From JANMEX01 sp049696015 (lineage in GTDB: Bacteria > Pseudomonadota > Alphaproteobacteria > Rhizobiales > Rhizobiaceae), in assembly GCA_049696015.1 (NCBI GenBank), contig JBAVTG010000129.1:1-6788 (forward strand): a stretch of DNA of 6,788 nt. The letters are read 5' to 3'. Within the stretch, counting starts at the first letter, position 1. Every line of letters starts with the position of its first letter. Shown piece by piece: positions 1-5,932 of this stretch. The notes beneath the pieces are model-generated. The model ran no database searches. It saw nothing but the letters and a program-made list of their open reading frames with translations, and was not told the DNA's origin. The translations under genes were made by a program, and so were the position numbers.

Positions 1-111
1 GTCCATCTGCGCGTGGCCTTCGGCCTCGCTGTTTTGTTCGCCAAAGGTCATGGTGCCAAGGCAAATCAAAGAGACGTCCGGGCCATGACGGCCAAGCTTG
101 CGTTTTTCCAT
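1..111 (-). CDS. Aldo/keto reductase, Tas-like, N-terminal 37 codons (partial)
   Basis: The minus strand opens with ATG at 111 and stays open for 37 codons to the window edge. The peptide begins MEKRKLGRHGPDVSLICLGT and continues MTFGEQNSEAEGHAQMD. The pattern LGxxGxxVSxxxLGTMTFG is the first beta strand of the aldo/keto reductase TIM barrel, and TMTFGEQNSEA closely resembles the N-terminus of E. coli Tas as I recall it. Family members are cytoplasmic NADPH-dependent oxidoreductases of about 320-350 residues; the catalytic Asp-Tyr-Lys-His residues would lie beyond the edge. A purine-rich AGGA (123-126 on the complementary strand) about 11 bases upstream could be the ribosome binding site. The gene is divergent from the SelW-like gene. 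The family is well supported; the exact subfamily and substrate are not. Confidence 0.85.
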   Translation of the reverse strand, partial: MEKRKLGRHGPDVSLICLGTMTFGEQNSEAEGHAQMD

Positions 112-136
112 CGGGGAGGTTTTCCTGTTGCGGACG

Positions 137-157
137 CTGAAACTGAAGTGGTTTCAG
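137..157. promoter_or_regulatory. Perfect 7-bp inverted repeat in the divergent spacer (candidate operator)
   Basis: CTGAAAC (137-143) and GTTTCAG (151-157) are exact reverse complements separated by 7 bases. They sit inside the 81-base spacer between the divergent aldo/keto reductase and SelW-like genes, 26 bases upstream of the former start codon and 35 upstream of the latter. The size and position suit a dimeric repressor or activator controlling one or both genes. No regulator is encoded in the window, and I cannot match the motif to a named family. It could also be a chance hairpin. Confidence 0.3.
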
Positions 158-176
158 GATTTTGGCAAGAGCATAT

Positions 177-183
177 GAGAGGG
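177..183 (+). promoter_or_regulatory. Ribosome binding site deciding the SelW-like start
   Basis: GAGAGGG lies 9 bases before the ATG at 193. The reading frame is open further upstream (to 13), but that extension overlaps the divergent reductase and has no family resemblance. The Shine-Dalgarno sequence therefore favours 193. An in-frame ATG at 175 is the alternative and would add six residues. Confidence 0.6.
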
Positions 184-192
184 CCTGATGCA

Positions 193-489
193 ATGGCGAC
201 ACCTGCCAAACCGCGCGTGACAATTGAATATTGCACCCAATGCAACTGGATGCTGCGCGCTGCATGGATGGCGCAGGAGCTGTTGCAGACTTTCGGTCAG
301 GATGTCGGCGAGGTGGCGCTGATTCCGGGGACCGGCGGCGTCTTCCTGGTCAAGTGCGGTGACGTCTCGATGTGGGACCGCAAAACCGATGGCGGATTTC
401 CGGAAGCCAAGGTGCTCAAGCAAAGGCTGCGCGATGAGGTCTGGCCGGAGCGCGACTTGGGCCACGCGGACCGTGGGGTCGCAAAATAG
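193..489 (+). CDS. SelT/SelW/SelH family (Rdx) protein, Cys form
   Basis: A 98-residue protein, the usual size of bacterial Rdx-type SelW homologues. A short N-terminus leads into a beta strand ending in the redox motif CTQC (residues 14-17). The conserved core LIPGTGGVFLV (about 43-53) and the C-terminal WDRKTDGGFPEAKVLKQRLRD (61-81) follow the family order. The fold is thioredoxin-like. In animal SelW the second position of the motif is selenocysteine; here it is cysteine, so no Sec recoding is needed. No signal peptide or membrane segment is visible, so it is probably cytoplasmic. Proteins of this family are thought to act in thiol redox reactions, but the partner of the bacterial forms is unknown to me. 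It stands alone, divergent from an aldo/keto reductase. Family assignment is firm; function is not. Confidence 0.9.
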   Translation: MATPAKPRVTIEYCTQCNWMLRAAWMAQELLQTFGQDVGEVALIPGTGGVFLVKCGDVSMWDRKTDGGFPEAKVLKQRLRDEVWPERDLGHADRGVAK

Positions 490-556
490 CCAATCTTTTT
501 CATGGATACGACGCCCGCGTCGCAATTCTCACACTCAATGTCGCCGCCGAACAGCA

Positions 557-733
557 AGCGGGCTTCAGCATTTGTTGGTCTGGACCCATGGGCTTTAGCC
601 CGGTTAGCGGGAACAAATCGGACTGCGGCCAACGCAGCCGGAAGACATGAAACTGGGCACGCCCATAATCCGTTATGGGTTTGACCGGCGCCATACCGGG
701 TCATCGGTCCATGGGGGAATAGGCTGCGCCGCT
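557..733 (+). ncRNA. Candidate structured RNA or palindromic intergenic element
   Basis: Nested and local complementarities can form together. The outer stem pairs 557-569 (AGCGGGCTTCAGC) with 723-733 (GCTGCGCCGCT), about 10 pairs with a bulge and a small internal loop. The second stem pairs 585-593 with 707-715, 9 pairs including one G-U. Enclosed hairpins are 599-602/608-611, 618-627/633-641 (9 pairs around a bulged A, loop GCCAA), 661-668/673-680 (CCCATAA/TTATGGG plus a G-U) and 682-688/696-703 (7 pairs with one bulge). Several G-U pairs exist only if the plus strand is transcribed. No family is recognised and no folding energy was computed. Alternatives are a repeated palindromic element of the RIME/BIME kind, a 5' leader of the ABC operon, or chance. 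Confidence 0.35.
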
Positions 734-773
734 GATTGTGATCAGTCTGCAAGTCCGCTCCTCCATGTTGTGA

Positions 774-802
774 TTGACACTGCCAAGCATCTGTAATGCT
801 AT
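774..802 (+). promoter_or_regulatory. Candidate sigma-70-type promoter of the ABC operon
   Basis: TTGACA at 774-779 is a perfect -35 box. Seventeen bases later TGCTAT (797-802) is a poor -10 match (3 of 6); TGTAAT at 792-797 is a better match but too close. Transcription would start near 809, giving a leader of about 28 bases before the ATG at 837. The weak -10 leaves room for activation or for an error in the call. Confidence 0.4.
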
Positions 803-804
803 GG
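783..804. promoter_or_regulatory. Inverted repeat across the putative -10 (candidate operator)
   Basis: AGCAT (786-790) and ATGCT (796-800) are reverse complements with a 5-base spacer. The match extends to CCA (783-785) and TGG (802-804) across one unpaired A. A third AGCAT copy follows at 812-816. The repeat lies between the -35 box and the presumed start of transcription, where a repressor would block polymerase. No regulator gene is present nearby. Confidence 0.3.
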
Positions 805-821
805 ATGCCTGAGCATAAAAT

Positions 822-826
822 GGGAG
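822..826 (+). promoter_or_regulatory. Ribosome binding site of the substrate-binding protein gene
   Basis: GGGAG lies 10 bases before the ATG at 837. It falls in the loop between CTGAG (809-813) and CTCAG (829-833), a weak 5-bp hairpin, so access to it might be modestly modulated. Confidence 0.5.
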
Positions 827-836
827 CACTCAGTTC

Positions 837-2438
837 ATGGACGACTTCAAACAAAAACTGACTTTGGCCGAAAAGCTTGCCGCACGATCGCAGGTCTCGC
901 GCCGCGACTTTCTGCAGCTGGCAGCGCTCGCCGGTCTGACGGTGCCTGCCGCCAATCTGCTTTGGACCCAGTCGGCCTATGCCGAAGAGCCCAAAAAGGG
1001 CGGCAACTTCATCATCGGCATGGAAGGCGGCTCGGCATCGGACTCGCTTGATCCAAGCACTTATGCCGACTCCGTCATGATCGCGGCCTCGCTGGCTGTC
1101 TGTAACAACCTCGTCGAATTTGACGAGAAAGGCGCTCCGACCGGAGAAATCTTCGAAAGCTGGGAAGCAAAGCCGGGCGCTGTCGAGTGGGTGTTCAACA
1201 TCCGCCAGGGCGTGAAGTTCTCGAACGGCAAGACTGTCGACGCTGACGACATTATCTATTCGATCGGCATCCACCGCAGCGCTGAAACCAAGTCGCCGGC
1301 CAAGGGTATTTTGGAGCCAATCAAGGAAATCAAGGCGATCTCGCCGACGCAGGTTGGCATCACTTTGTCATCCGGCAATGCGGATCTGCCCGTCGTTCTC
1401 GCCGACTATCACATCATCGTCGTGCCCAAGGACTTCAATGACTGGAACAAGCTGATCGGCACCGGCGCTTACACCCTCGAAAGCTTCGAGCCGGGCGTGC
1501 GCCTCGTGTTCAAAAATCGCGGCGATTACTGGAAGGCCGGCCGTGGCAACTTCGACACTGTCGAAATCCGCAACATTCAGGACGCGGCTGCCCGTACAGC
1601 CGCGCTGCAGTCCGGTGAAATCCATGCAGCCAACCGCATGGACGCCCGAACGGTCGATCTCCTGATGAAGGACCCCAATCTCAACATCGTCCGCACCAAG
1701 GGCACAGGCAACCGGTTCTGCTTCGTTGCGCGCGTTACCGATGATCCGTTCACCAACAAGGATCTTCGCCTTGCCTTGAAATACGGCATCGACCGCGAAG
1801 CGATCATCAAGCAGGTCTACAATGGCTATGCGGTTCCGGGCAACGACCACACGCTCGATGCGCTGAATCCTTACTACAACACAGCCATGCCGCAGCGCGC
1901 CTATGATCCTGACAAATCCGCGTTCCACTTCAAGAAGGCCGGACTTGCCGCTGGCACCAAGATTGAGCTGCAGACGTCGGAAGGCGCATGGAGCACGGCG
2001 GTTGACTGCGCCCAGATCTATCAGGAATCCCTCAAGAAGGCCGGCGTTGACCTCACTGTCAACAAGGTCTCGGCAGATGGATACTGGGATAATGTCTGGC
2101 TGAAAGTGCCGTTCTGCGCCGTGTACTGGGGCCGCCGCCTGTCGGCTGACGCAAGCCTGTCGCTGGTCTTCGGTTCGGGCTCTGATTGGAACGACTCGAA
2201 CTGGAAGGTGCCGGAATTCGACAAGCTGATTGAAGCGGCCCGTGTCGAACTCGACGATGCCAAGCGCAAGGAAATGTATTTCAAGGCGCAGGAAATGATC
2301 GCGGACGACGGCGGCCAGATGTGCTTTGCCATCACCGATTATCTGGATGGTTATGCCAAGAACGTCATGGGCAACGCGCCACATGCACGCTACGACTTGA
2401 ACGATAACCGCATCGCAGAAAAGGGCTGGTTCGCCTGA
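837..2438 (+). CDS. Tat-exported ABC transporter substrate-binding protein, family 5 (peptide/opine/nickel type)
   Basis: A 533-residue periplasmic receptor, normal length for SBP_bac_5 (DppA/OppA-like) proteins. The N-terminus has a 20-residue polar stretch, then the twin-arginine motif SRRDFL (21-26), a hydrophobic run and a likely signal peptidase I site after AYA (47-49). The mature protein would start EEPKKGG and be exported folded. Family marks follow in order: LDPSTYAD (71-78), W118-V119-F120 with FSNGKTVDADDIIYS (128-142), GTGAY (208-212), YWK (231-233), and ALKYGIDREAIIKQVYNGYA (313-332). No lipobox cysteine is present. It heads an operon with its two permeases and a fused ATPase, so it delivers the ligand to that channel. 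The start is backed by GGGAG ten bases upstream. The ligand (di- or oligopeptide, opine or another small solute) cannot be assigned. Confidence 0.95.
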   Translation: MDDFKQKLTLAEKLAARSQVSRRDFLQLAALAGLTVPAANLLWTQSAYAEEPKKGGNFIIGMEGGSASDSLDPSTYADSVMIAASLAVCNNLVEFDEKGAPTGEIFESWEAKPGAVEWVFNIRQGVKFSNGKTVDADDIIYSIGIHRSAETKSPAKGILEPIKEIKAISPTQVGITLSSGNADLPVVLADYHIIVVPKDFNDWNKLIGTGAYTLESFEPGVRLVFKNRGDYWKAGRGNFDTVEIRNIQDAAARTAALQSGEIHAANRMDARTVDLLMKDPNLNIVRTKGTGNRFCFVARVTDDPFTNKDLRLALKYGIDREAIIKQVYNGYAVPGNDHTLDALNPYYNTAMPQRAYDPDKSAFHFKKAGLAAGTKIELQTSEGAWSTAVDCAQIYQESLKKAGVDLTVNKVSADGYWDNVWLKVPFCAVYWGRRLSADASLSLVFGSGSDWNDSNWKVPEFDKLIEAARVELDDAKRKEMYFKAQEMIADDGGQMCFAITDYLDGYAKNVMGNAPHARYDLNDNRIAEKGWFA

Positions 2439-2449
2439 TTTGCGGGAAC

Positions 2450-2469
2450 CTGAGGTAATCTGAGGAAAC
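2450..2469 (+). repeat. Tandem 10-base near-repeat in the receptor-permease spacer
   Basis: CTGAGGTAAT (2450-2459) is followed at once by CTGAGGAAAC (2460-2469), and then by a similar TGGGGGCGAG (2470-2479) next to the permease start. Each unit is purine-rich and resembles a Shine-Dalgarno sequence. Only the last is at a useful distance from the ATG at 2483. It may be a small slippage duplication. Confidence 0.5.
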
Positions 2470-2482
2470 TGGGGGCGAGCTT

Positions 2483-3439
2483 ATGTTGAAATTTATCCTA
2501 ATCAGGCTCGCCCTCGGACTTTTATCGCTTGTTGCTGTCAGTGTCCTTATTTTTGCAGCAACAGAAATTTTGCCTGGCGACGTCGCCAGCGCGGTCCTGG
2601 GTCAAGGCGCCACACCGGAAACGCTGGCTGCCTATCGCATTGAGCTCGGCTTGGACCGGCCGGCCTATGTCCGGTATTTCGAATGGTTCGGCGGCGCCAT
2701 TCAAGGCGATTTTGGCGTGGCGATGACCAACAAGCGCGAAATCCTGCCGGAACTTATGAAGAAGTTCAAAAACACGCTCTTCTTGGCCGGTGTTGCCGCA
2801 TTGATTGCGGTGCCGATTTCTGTTGGCCTCGGCATCATCGCTGCCATCAACGAAGGCAAGTGGCAGGACCGCTGGTCCAACATCGTTTCGCTGGCGACAA
2901 TTTCGGTGCCGGAATTTTTCATCGCCTATTTGCTGATCCTGGTGTTCGCCGTGAAGCTGCGCTGGTTCCCTTCACTTTCCACCGTTTTTGACGGCATGGG
3001 CCTTGGCGAAAAGCTCTACAAAATCGCGCTGCCTGCCTTGACACTGACCATGCTTGTGGCTGCGCACATGTTGCGCATGACGCGCTCGTCCGTGCTTGCG
3101 ATCATGTCGCAGCCCTACATCGAAATGGCTTTCCTGAAGGGCATGCCGCGCTCGCGGGTGATCCTCAAACATGCGCTGCCCAATGCCGCCGCGCCAATCA
3201 TCTCGGTCATTGCGCTGAACCTTGCCTATCTCATCGTCGGCGTCGTCGTCATCGAAGTGGTGTTCGTCTATCCGGGCGTCGGGCAGTATATGGTGGATGG
3301 CGTGACCAAGCGCGACCTGCCGGTGGTGCAGGCTTGCGGGCTGTTGTTTGCCGCCACCTTCATCATCCTGAACACGGTGGCAGACATTTTGGCGATCATT
3401 GCAAACCCGCGGCTGCGCAAACCGACAAGGGTGGACTGA
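2483..3439 (+). CDS. ABC transporter permease, DppB/OppB-like
   Basis: A 318-residue inner-membrane protein of the binding-protein-dependent transport permease superfamily. The first membrane segment is at about 7-27, followed by the periplasmic stretch typical of DppB (EILPGDVASAVLG, 28-40, and LGLDRPAYVRYFEW, 55-68). Further membrane segments lie near 97-120, 133-158, 178-198, 236-262 and 281-305. The EAA-type cytoplasmic loop that docks on the ATPase reads YIEMAFLKGMPRSRVILKHALPNA (212-235), with the conserved Gly and LPNA. It forms the channel with the next gene product. The start has GGGGGCGAG a few bases upstream. The spacer to the receptor gene is 44 bases with no terminator-like hairpin, so the genes are co-transcribed. 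Confidence 0.95.
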   Translation: MLKFILIRLALGLLSLVAVSVLIFAATEILPGDVASAVLGQGATPETLAAYRIELGLDRPAYVRYFEWFGGAIQGDFGVAMTNKREILPELMKKFKNTLFLAGVAALIAVPISVGLGIIAAINEGKWQDRWSNIVSLATISVPEFFIAYLLILVFAVKLRWFPSLSTVFDGMGLGEKLYKIALPALTLTMLVAAHMLRMTRSSVLAIMSQPYIEMAFLKGMPRSRVILKHALPNAAAPIISVIALNLAYLIVGVVVIEVVFVYPGVGQYMVDGVTKRDLPVVQACGLLFAATFIILNTVADILAIIANPRLRKPTRVD

Positions 3440-3442
3440 GAC

Positions 3443-4276
3443 ATGACTATTCTTGGACACAAGCCAAACGGGACCGCGTGGGTCGGTCTCATCATCGTCG
3501 GTTTCTTTGTGTTTCTGGCGATCTTTGCGCCGTGGATCGCGCCCTACAGTCAGGCTGAGACTGTAGGTGACACCTGGGCGCCAGCCTCGTCCGCCTCCTG
3601 GATGGGCACCGACCAGATCGGCCGGGACCTGATGTCGCGCATAATCTACGGCGCGCGCATGACCATCGGCATTGCGCTGGCCACGACTGTTCTGTCATTC
3701 TTGATCGGGACAACACTCGGTCTTTTGGCTTCAACCGGCGGCAATGTCATCGACCAGATCCTGTCACGCATTGTCGATGTGATGCTGTCGATCCCGCTGC
3801 TGGTGTTTGCGCTGATCATCCTGTCGATGTTCGGCTCTTCCATTCCCACACTGATCATCACCATCGCCATTCTTGATTCCACCCGCGTCTTTCGTCTGGC
3901 GCGTGCCGTATCGATGAACATCGCTGTGCTCGAATATGTCGAAGCTGCCAAACTGCGCGGCGAAGGTCTCTGGTGGGTGATGACCAAAGAGGTGCTGCCG
4001 AACGTCTTGCCGCCGATGATTTCGGAATTCGGCCTGCGCTTCTGCTTCAACTTCCTGTTCGTTGCCGGACTGTCGTTCCTTGGCCTTGGCATCCAGCCGC
4101 CTTACGCCGACTGGGGCGGCATGGTGCGCGAAAACGGCAAGGCGATTTCCTTTGGTCTGGTTGCTCCGCTTTATCCGGCAGCGATGATCGCCTTGATGAC
4201 CATTGGCGTGAACCTCATCGTCGACTGGATCCTGTCAATCAATGCGCGGCCTTCCGGCGCTTCGGCGGAGATGTAA
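3443..4276 (+). CDS. ABC transporter permease, DppC/OppC-like
   Basis: A 277-residue inner-membrane permease, partner of the DppB-like protein. It has an N-terminal membrane segment (about 13-33), then the DppC signature MGTDQIGRDLMSRIIYGAR (54-72), where GTD and GRD are the conserved parts. Further membrane segments lie near 72-97, 108-130, 132-150, 200-222 and 241-265. The EAA loop is YVEAAKLRGEGLWWVMTKEVLPN (165-187), a better match to EAA...G...LP than in its partner. Near the end, FLGLGIQPPYADWGGMV (212-228) is also a family hallmark. The start follows the previous stop by 3 bases, with GGTGGA (3430-3435) inside the upstream gene as ribosome binding site, so translation is probably coupled. 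Confidence 0.95.
   Translation: MTILGHKPNGTAWVGLIIVGFFVFLAIFAPWIAPYSQAETVGDTWAPASSASWMGTDQIGRDLMSRIIYGARMTIGIALATTVLSFLIGTTLGLLASTGGNVIDQILSRIVDVMLSIPLLVFALIILSMFGSSIPTLIITIAILDSTRVFRLARAVSMNIAVLEYVEAAKLRGEGLWWVMTKEVLPNVLPPMISEFGLRFCFNFLFVAGLSFLGLGIQPPYADWGGMVRENGKAISFGLVAPLYPAAMIALMTIGVNLIVDWILSINARPSGASAEM
4264..4270 (+). promoter_or_regulatory. Ribosome binding site deciding the ATPase start
   Basis: GGCGGAG, inside the last codons of the DppC-like gene, lies 7 bases before the ATG at 4278. The frame also opens at 4242, but that start overlaps the permease, adds an Arg-rich 12-residue leader unlike ABC ATPases and lacks a comparable site. The start at 4278 is preferred. Confidence 0.7.
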
Positions 4277-4277
4277 G

Positions 4278-5921
4278 ATGGCTGTCGAGCAAGTTCTCAA
4301 GATCCGCGACCTGCGCATTGAATCGGTCAAAGGCCTTGTGCTGGTCAACAACATTTCGCTGGAACTCAAGCGCGGCGAAGTGCTCGGCCTGATCGGGGAA
4401 TCGGGAGCGGGCAAATCCACCATCGGCATCGGGGCCATGGCCTACACCCGTGCGGGCTGCCGCATTACCGGCGGAACCGTGGAAATTGATGGCGTATCGA
4501 TCCGTGACCTGTCAGCAGAGGGCCGGCGCGACATGCGCGGGCGGCACATTGCCTATGTTGCCCAAAGCGCCGCCGCTTCGTTCAATCCGTTTCACACGCT
4601 GATTGATCAAGTTTGCGAAATGCCGATCCAGCACGGTTTGATGAAACCGGCGGAAGCCAGGGAATGGGCAATCGAGCTGTTCAAGGCGCTGGATTTGCCC
4701 AATCCCGAAACCATCGGCAACCGTTACCCGCACGAGGTCTCCGGCGGCCAGTTGCAGCGCGCCATGACGGCGATGGCCATGTCCTGCCGCCCCGACATCA
4801 TGGTGTTCGACGAGCCGACGACGGCGCTCGACGTGACGACACAGATCGAAGTGCTGGCGCTGATCAAGAAGGTCATCAAGGACTATAATCTGGCCGCGCT
4901 CTATATCACCCATGATCTGGCGGTGGTGGCGCAGGTGTCCGACCGTATCATGGTGCTGCGCGGCGGCAATTTGATCGAACTTGGCGAAACGTCGCAGATA
5001 TTGTCTGCACCGAAGGATCCCTACACCCGCGCGCTGGTCAGCGAACGCAAGCAGGCCGACCATCTGTCCGCCGAGCTCGACAAGCCGCGCGGCGAGATCA
5101 TCTTGGATATCAAGAATGCGATTGGCGAATACGGCGATTTCAAAGCCGTGAACGATGTGACGCTCAATGTCGCCAAGGGTGAGACTGTCGCCGTAGTGGG
5201 CGAGTCCGGTTCGGGCAAGAGCTCTCTGGCGCGGCTGATCGTCGGCCTGTTGCCGCGCAAATCCGGTTCGGTTAAATTTCGCGGAAACGAACTTTCGGTT
5301 GCACTCAAGGACCGCAGCAAGGATGATTTGCGGCAGATCCAGTTCATTTACCAGCTGCCCGATGTGGCGCTCAATCCGCGCCAGACGATTGGTGAAATCA
5401 TTGGCCGTCCGGTGGCTTTTTACTACAATAAATCACCCGCTGAAGTGAAAGCGCGCGTGGCGGAACTGCTGCGGCAAGTCGGCCTGCCGGAAGACTATGC
5501 AGGGCGATTGTCCACCCAGCTTTCTGGCGGCCAGAAACAGCGCATCTGTATTGCCCGTGCGCTTGCTGCCGATCCTGACCTCATCATCTGCGACGAGCCG
5601 ACATCGGCGCTGGATCAGCTGGTGGCGGATGAAATCCTCAAGCTTTTGAAGCGGTTGCAGGACGAGCTGGGCGTCGCCTATCTGTTCATCACCCATGACC
5701 TTGGCATTGTGCGCCGCATCGCGCACCGGACCGCAGTGATGCTCAAGGGCAAGCTGGTGGACGAAGGCCCGACCACCAAAATCTTCGCGCCGCCCTATCA
5801 TCCCTATACTGAAAACCTGTTGGCCTCCGTTCCGGAAATGCGTACAGACTGGCTGGAAAGCGTATTGAAACTGCGCGGCGGCTCCAAGCGCGAGCGCGAA
5901 AAGGCAGCGGCCAAGGGTTAA
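4278..5921 (+). CDS. Fused double ABC ATPase (DppD-DppF-like) of the importer
   Basis: A 547-residue protein with two complete nucleotide-binding domains in tandem; E. coli DppD and DppF are separate proteins, whereas GsiA and YejF are fused like this one. Domain 1: Walker A GESGAGKST (40-48), Q-loop Q96, signature VSGGQ (154-158), Walker B IMVFDE (174-179), D-loop ALD (183-185), switch H212. Domain 2: Walker A GESGSGKSS (308-316), Q-loop Q359, signature LSGGQ (415-419), Walker B LIICDE (435-440), switch H473. All catalytic residues are kept, so both sites should hydrolyse ATP. The C-terminal oligo_HPY motif YHPYTENLLASVP (507-519) is intact; the equivalent after domain 1 is shortened (KDPYTRAL, 246-253). 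The linker is about 256-272. The start is 1 base after the permease stop, indicating translational coupling. It is cytoplasmic and docks on the EAA loops of both permeases. Confidence 0.95.
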   Translation: MAVEQVLKIRDLRIESVKGLVLVNNISLELKRGEVLGLIGESGAGKSTIGIGAMAYTRAGCRITGGTVEIDGVSIRDLSAEGRRDMRGRHIAYVAQSAAASFNPFHTLIDQVCEMPIQHGLMKPAEAREWAIELFKALDLPNPETIGNRYPHEVSGGQLQRAMTAMAMSCRPDIMVFDEPTTALDVTTQIEVLALIKKVIKDYNLAALYITHDLAVVAQVSDRIMVLRGGNLIELGETSQILSAPKDPYTRALVSERKQADHLSAELDKPRGEIILDIKNAIGEYGDFKAVNDVTLNVAKGETVAVVGESGSGKSSLARLIVGLLPRKSGSVKFRGNELSVALKDRSKDDLRQIQFIYQLPDVALNPRQTIGEIIGRPVAFYYNKSPAEVKARVAELLRQVGLPEDYAGRLSTQLSGGQKQRICIARALAADPDLIICDEPTSALDQLVADEILKLLKRLQDELGVAYLFITHDLGIVRRIAHRTAVMLKGKLVDEGPTTKIFAPPYHPYTENLLASVPEMRTDWLESVLKLRGGSKREREKAAAKG

Positions 5922-5932
5922 GCTGCGCTAAC
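5917..5932. terminator. Small hairpin over the convergent stop codons (weak terminator candidate)
   Basis: GTTA-A-GC TGC GCTAAC folds into a 6-bp stem with one bulged A and a 3-base loop. It covers both the ATPase stop (5919-5921) and the yraN stop (5928-5930). A second pair, GCGGC (5937-5941) and GCCGC (5951-5955), lies just inside yraN. Neither is followed by a T-run on either strand, so intrinsic termination is doubtful. Confidence 0.2.

Larger units (their letters stand above)
490..836. other. Intergenic region without a convincing gene
   Basis: This 347-base gap separates the SelW-like gene from the ABC importer operon. Open frames exist on both strands (for example 502-684 plus and 500-694 minus), but none has a plausible ribosome binding site or recognisable protein family. 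What can be seen is a cluster of inverted repeats at 557-733, a small CTGAT/ATCAG hairpin at 732-745, a -35-like TTGACA at 774-779 and an inverted repeat at 783-804. No intrinsic terminator with a T-run is visible. A T-run at 496-500 follows the SelW-like stop, but its nearest hairpin (466-482) is about 13 bases away. Confidence 0.7.

Noticed and set aside
13..192. Sixty-codon N-terminal extension of the SelW-like frame.
   Set aside because: It overlaps the divergent aldo/keto reductase start, has no homology to the family, and a good ribosome binding site precedes the ATG at 193.
466..500. Possible intrinsic terminator after the SelW-like gene: imperfect hairpin 466-482 and T-run 496-500.
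   Set aside because: The T-run begins about 13 bases after the stem and the stem needs a bulge, so it does not meet the usual arrangement.
500..694. Short overlapping open frames on both strands in the intergenic region (502-684 plus, 500-694 minus).
   Set aside because: Neither has a Shine-Dalgarno sequence or recognisable fold. They coincide with the inverted-repeat cluster, which explains the conserved-looking base pattern better.
557..733. 6S RNA or a known riboswitch as identity of the structured element.
   Set aside because: Size and the closing stem are loosely similar to 6S RNA, but it is multi-branched, lacks a recognisable 6S central bubble, and is not next to zapA or a 5-formyltetrahydrofolate cyclo-ligase gene. 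No riboswitch consensus was found.
297..1274. A 325-codon minus-strand open frame across the SelW-like gene, the intergenic region and the start of the receptor gene, with a CENC motif near its middle.
   Set aside because: It is antisense to two well-supported genes over more than half its length, shows no family resemblance beyond one chance CxxC, and has no clear ribosome binding site.
1368..2384. Long minus-strand open frame opposite the receptor gene.
   Set aside because: It is an antisense shadow of a well-supported receptor gene; the peptide is low-information and matches no family.
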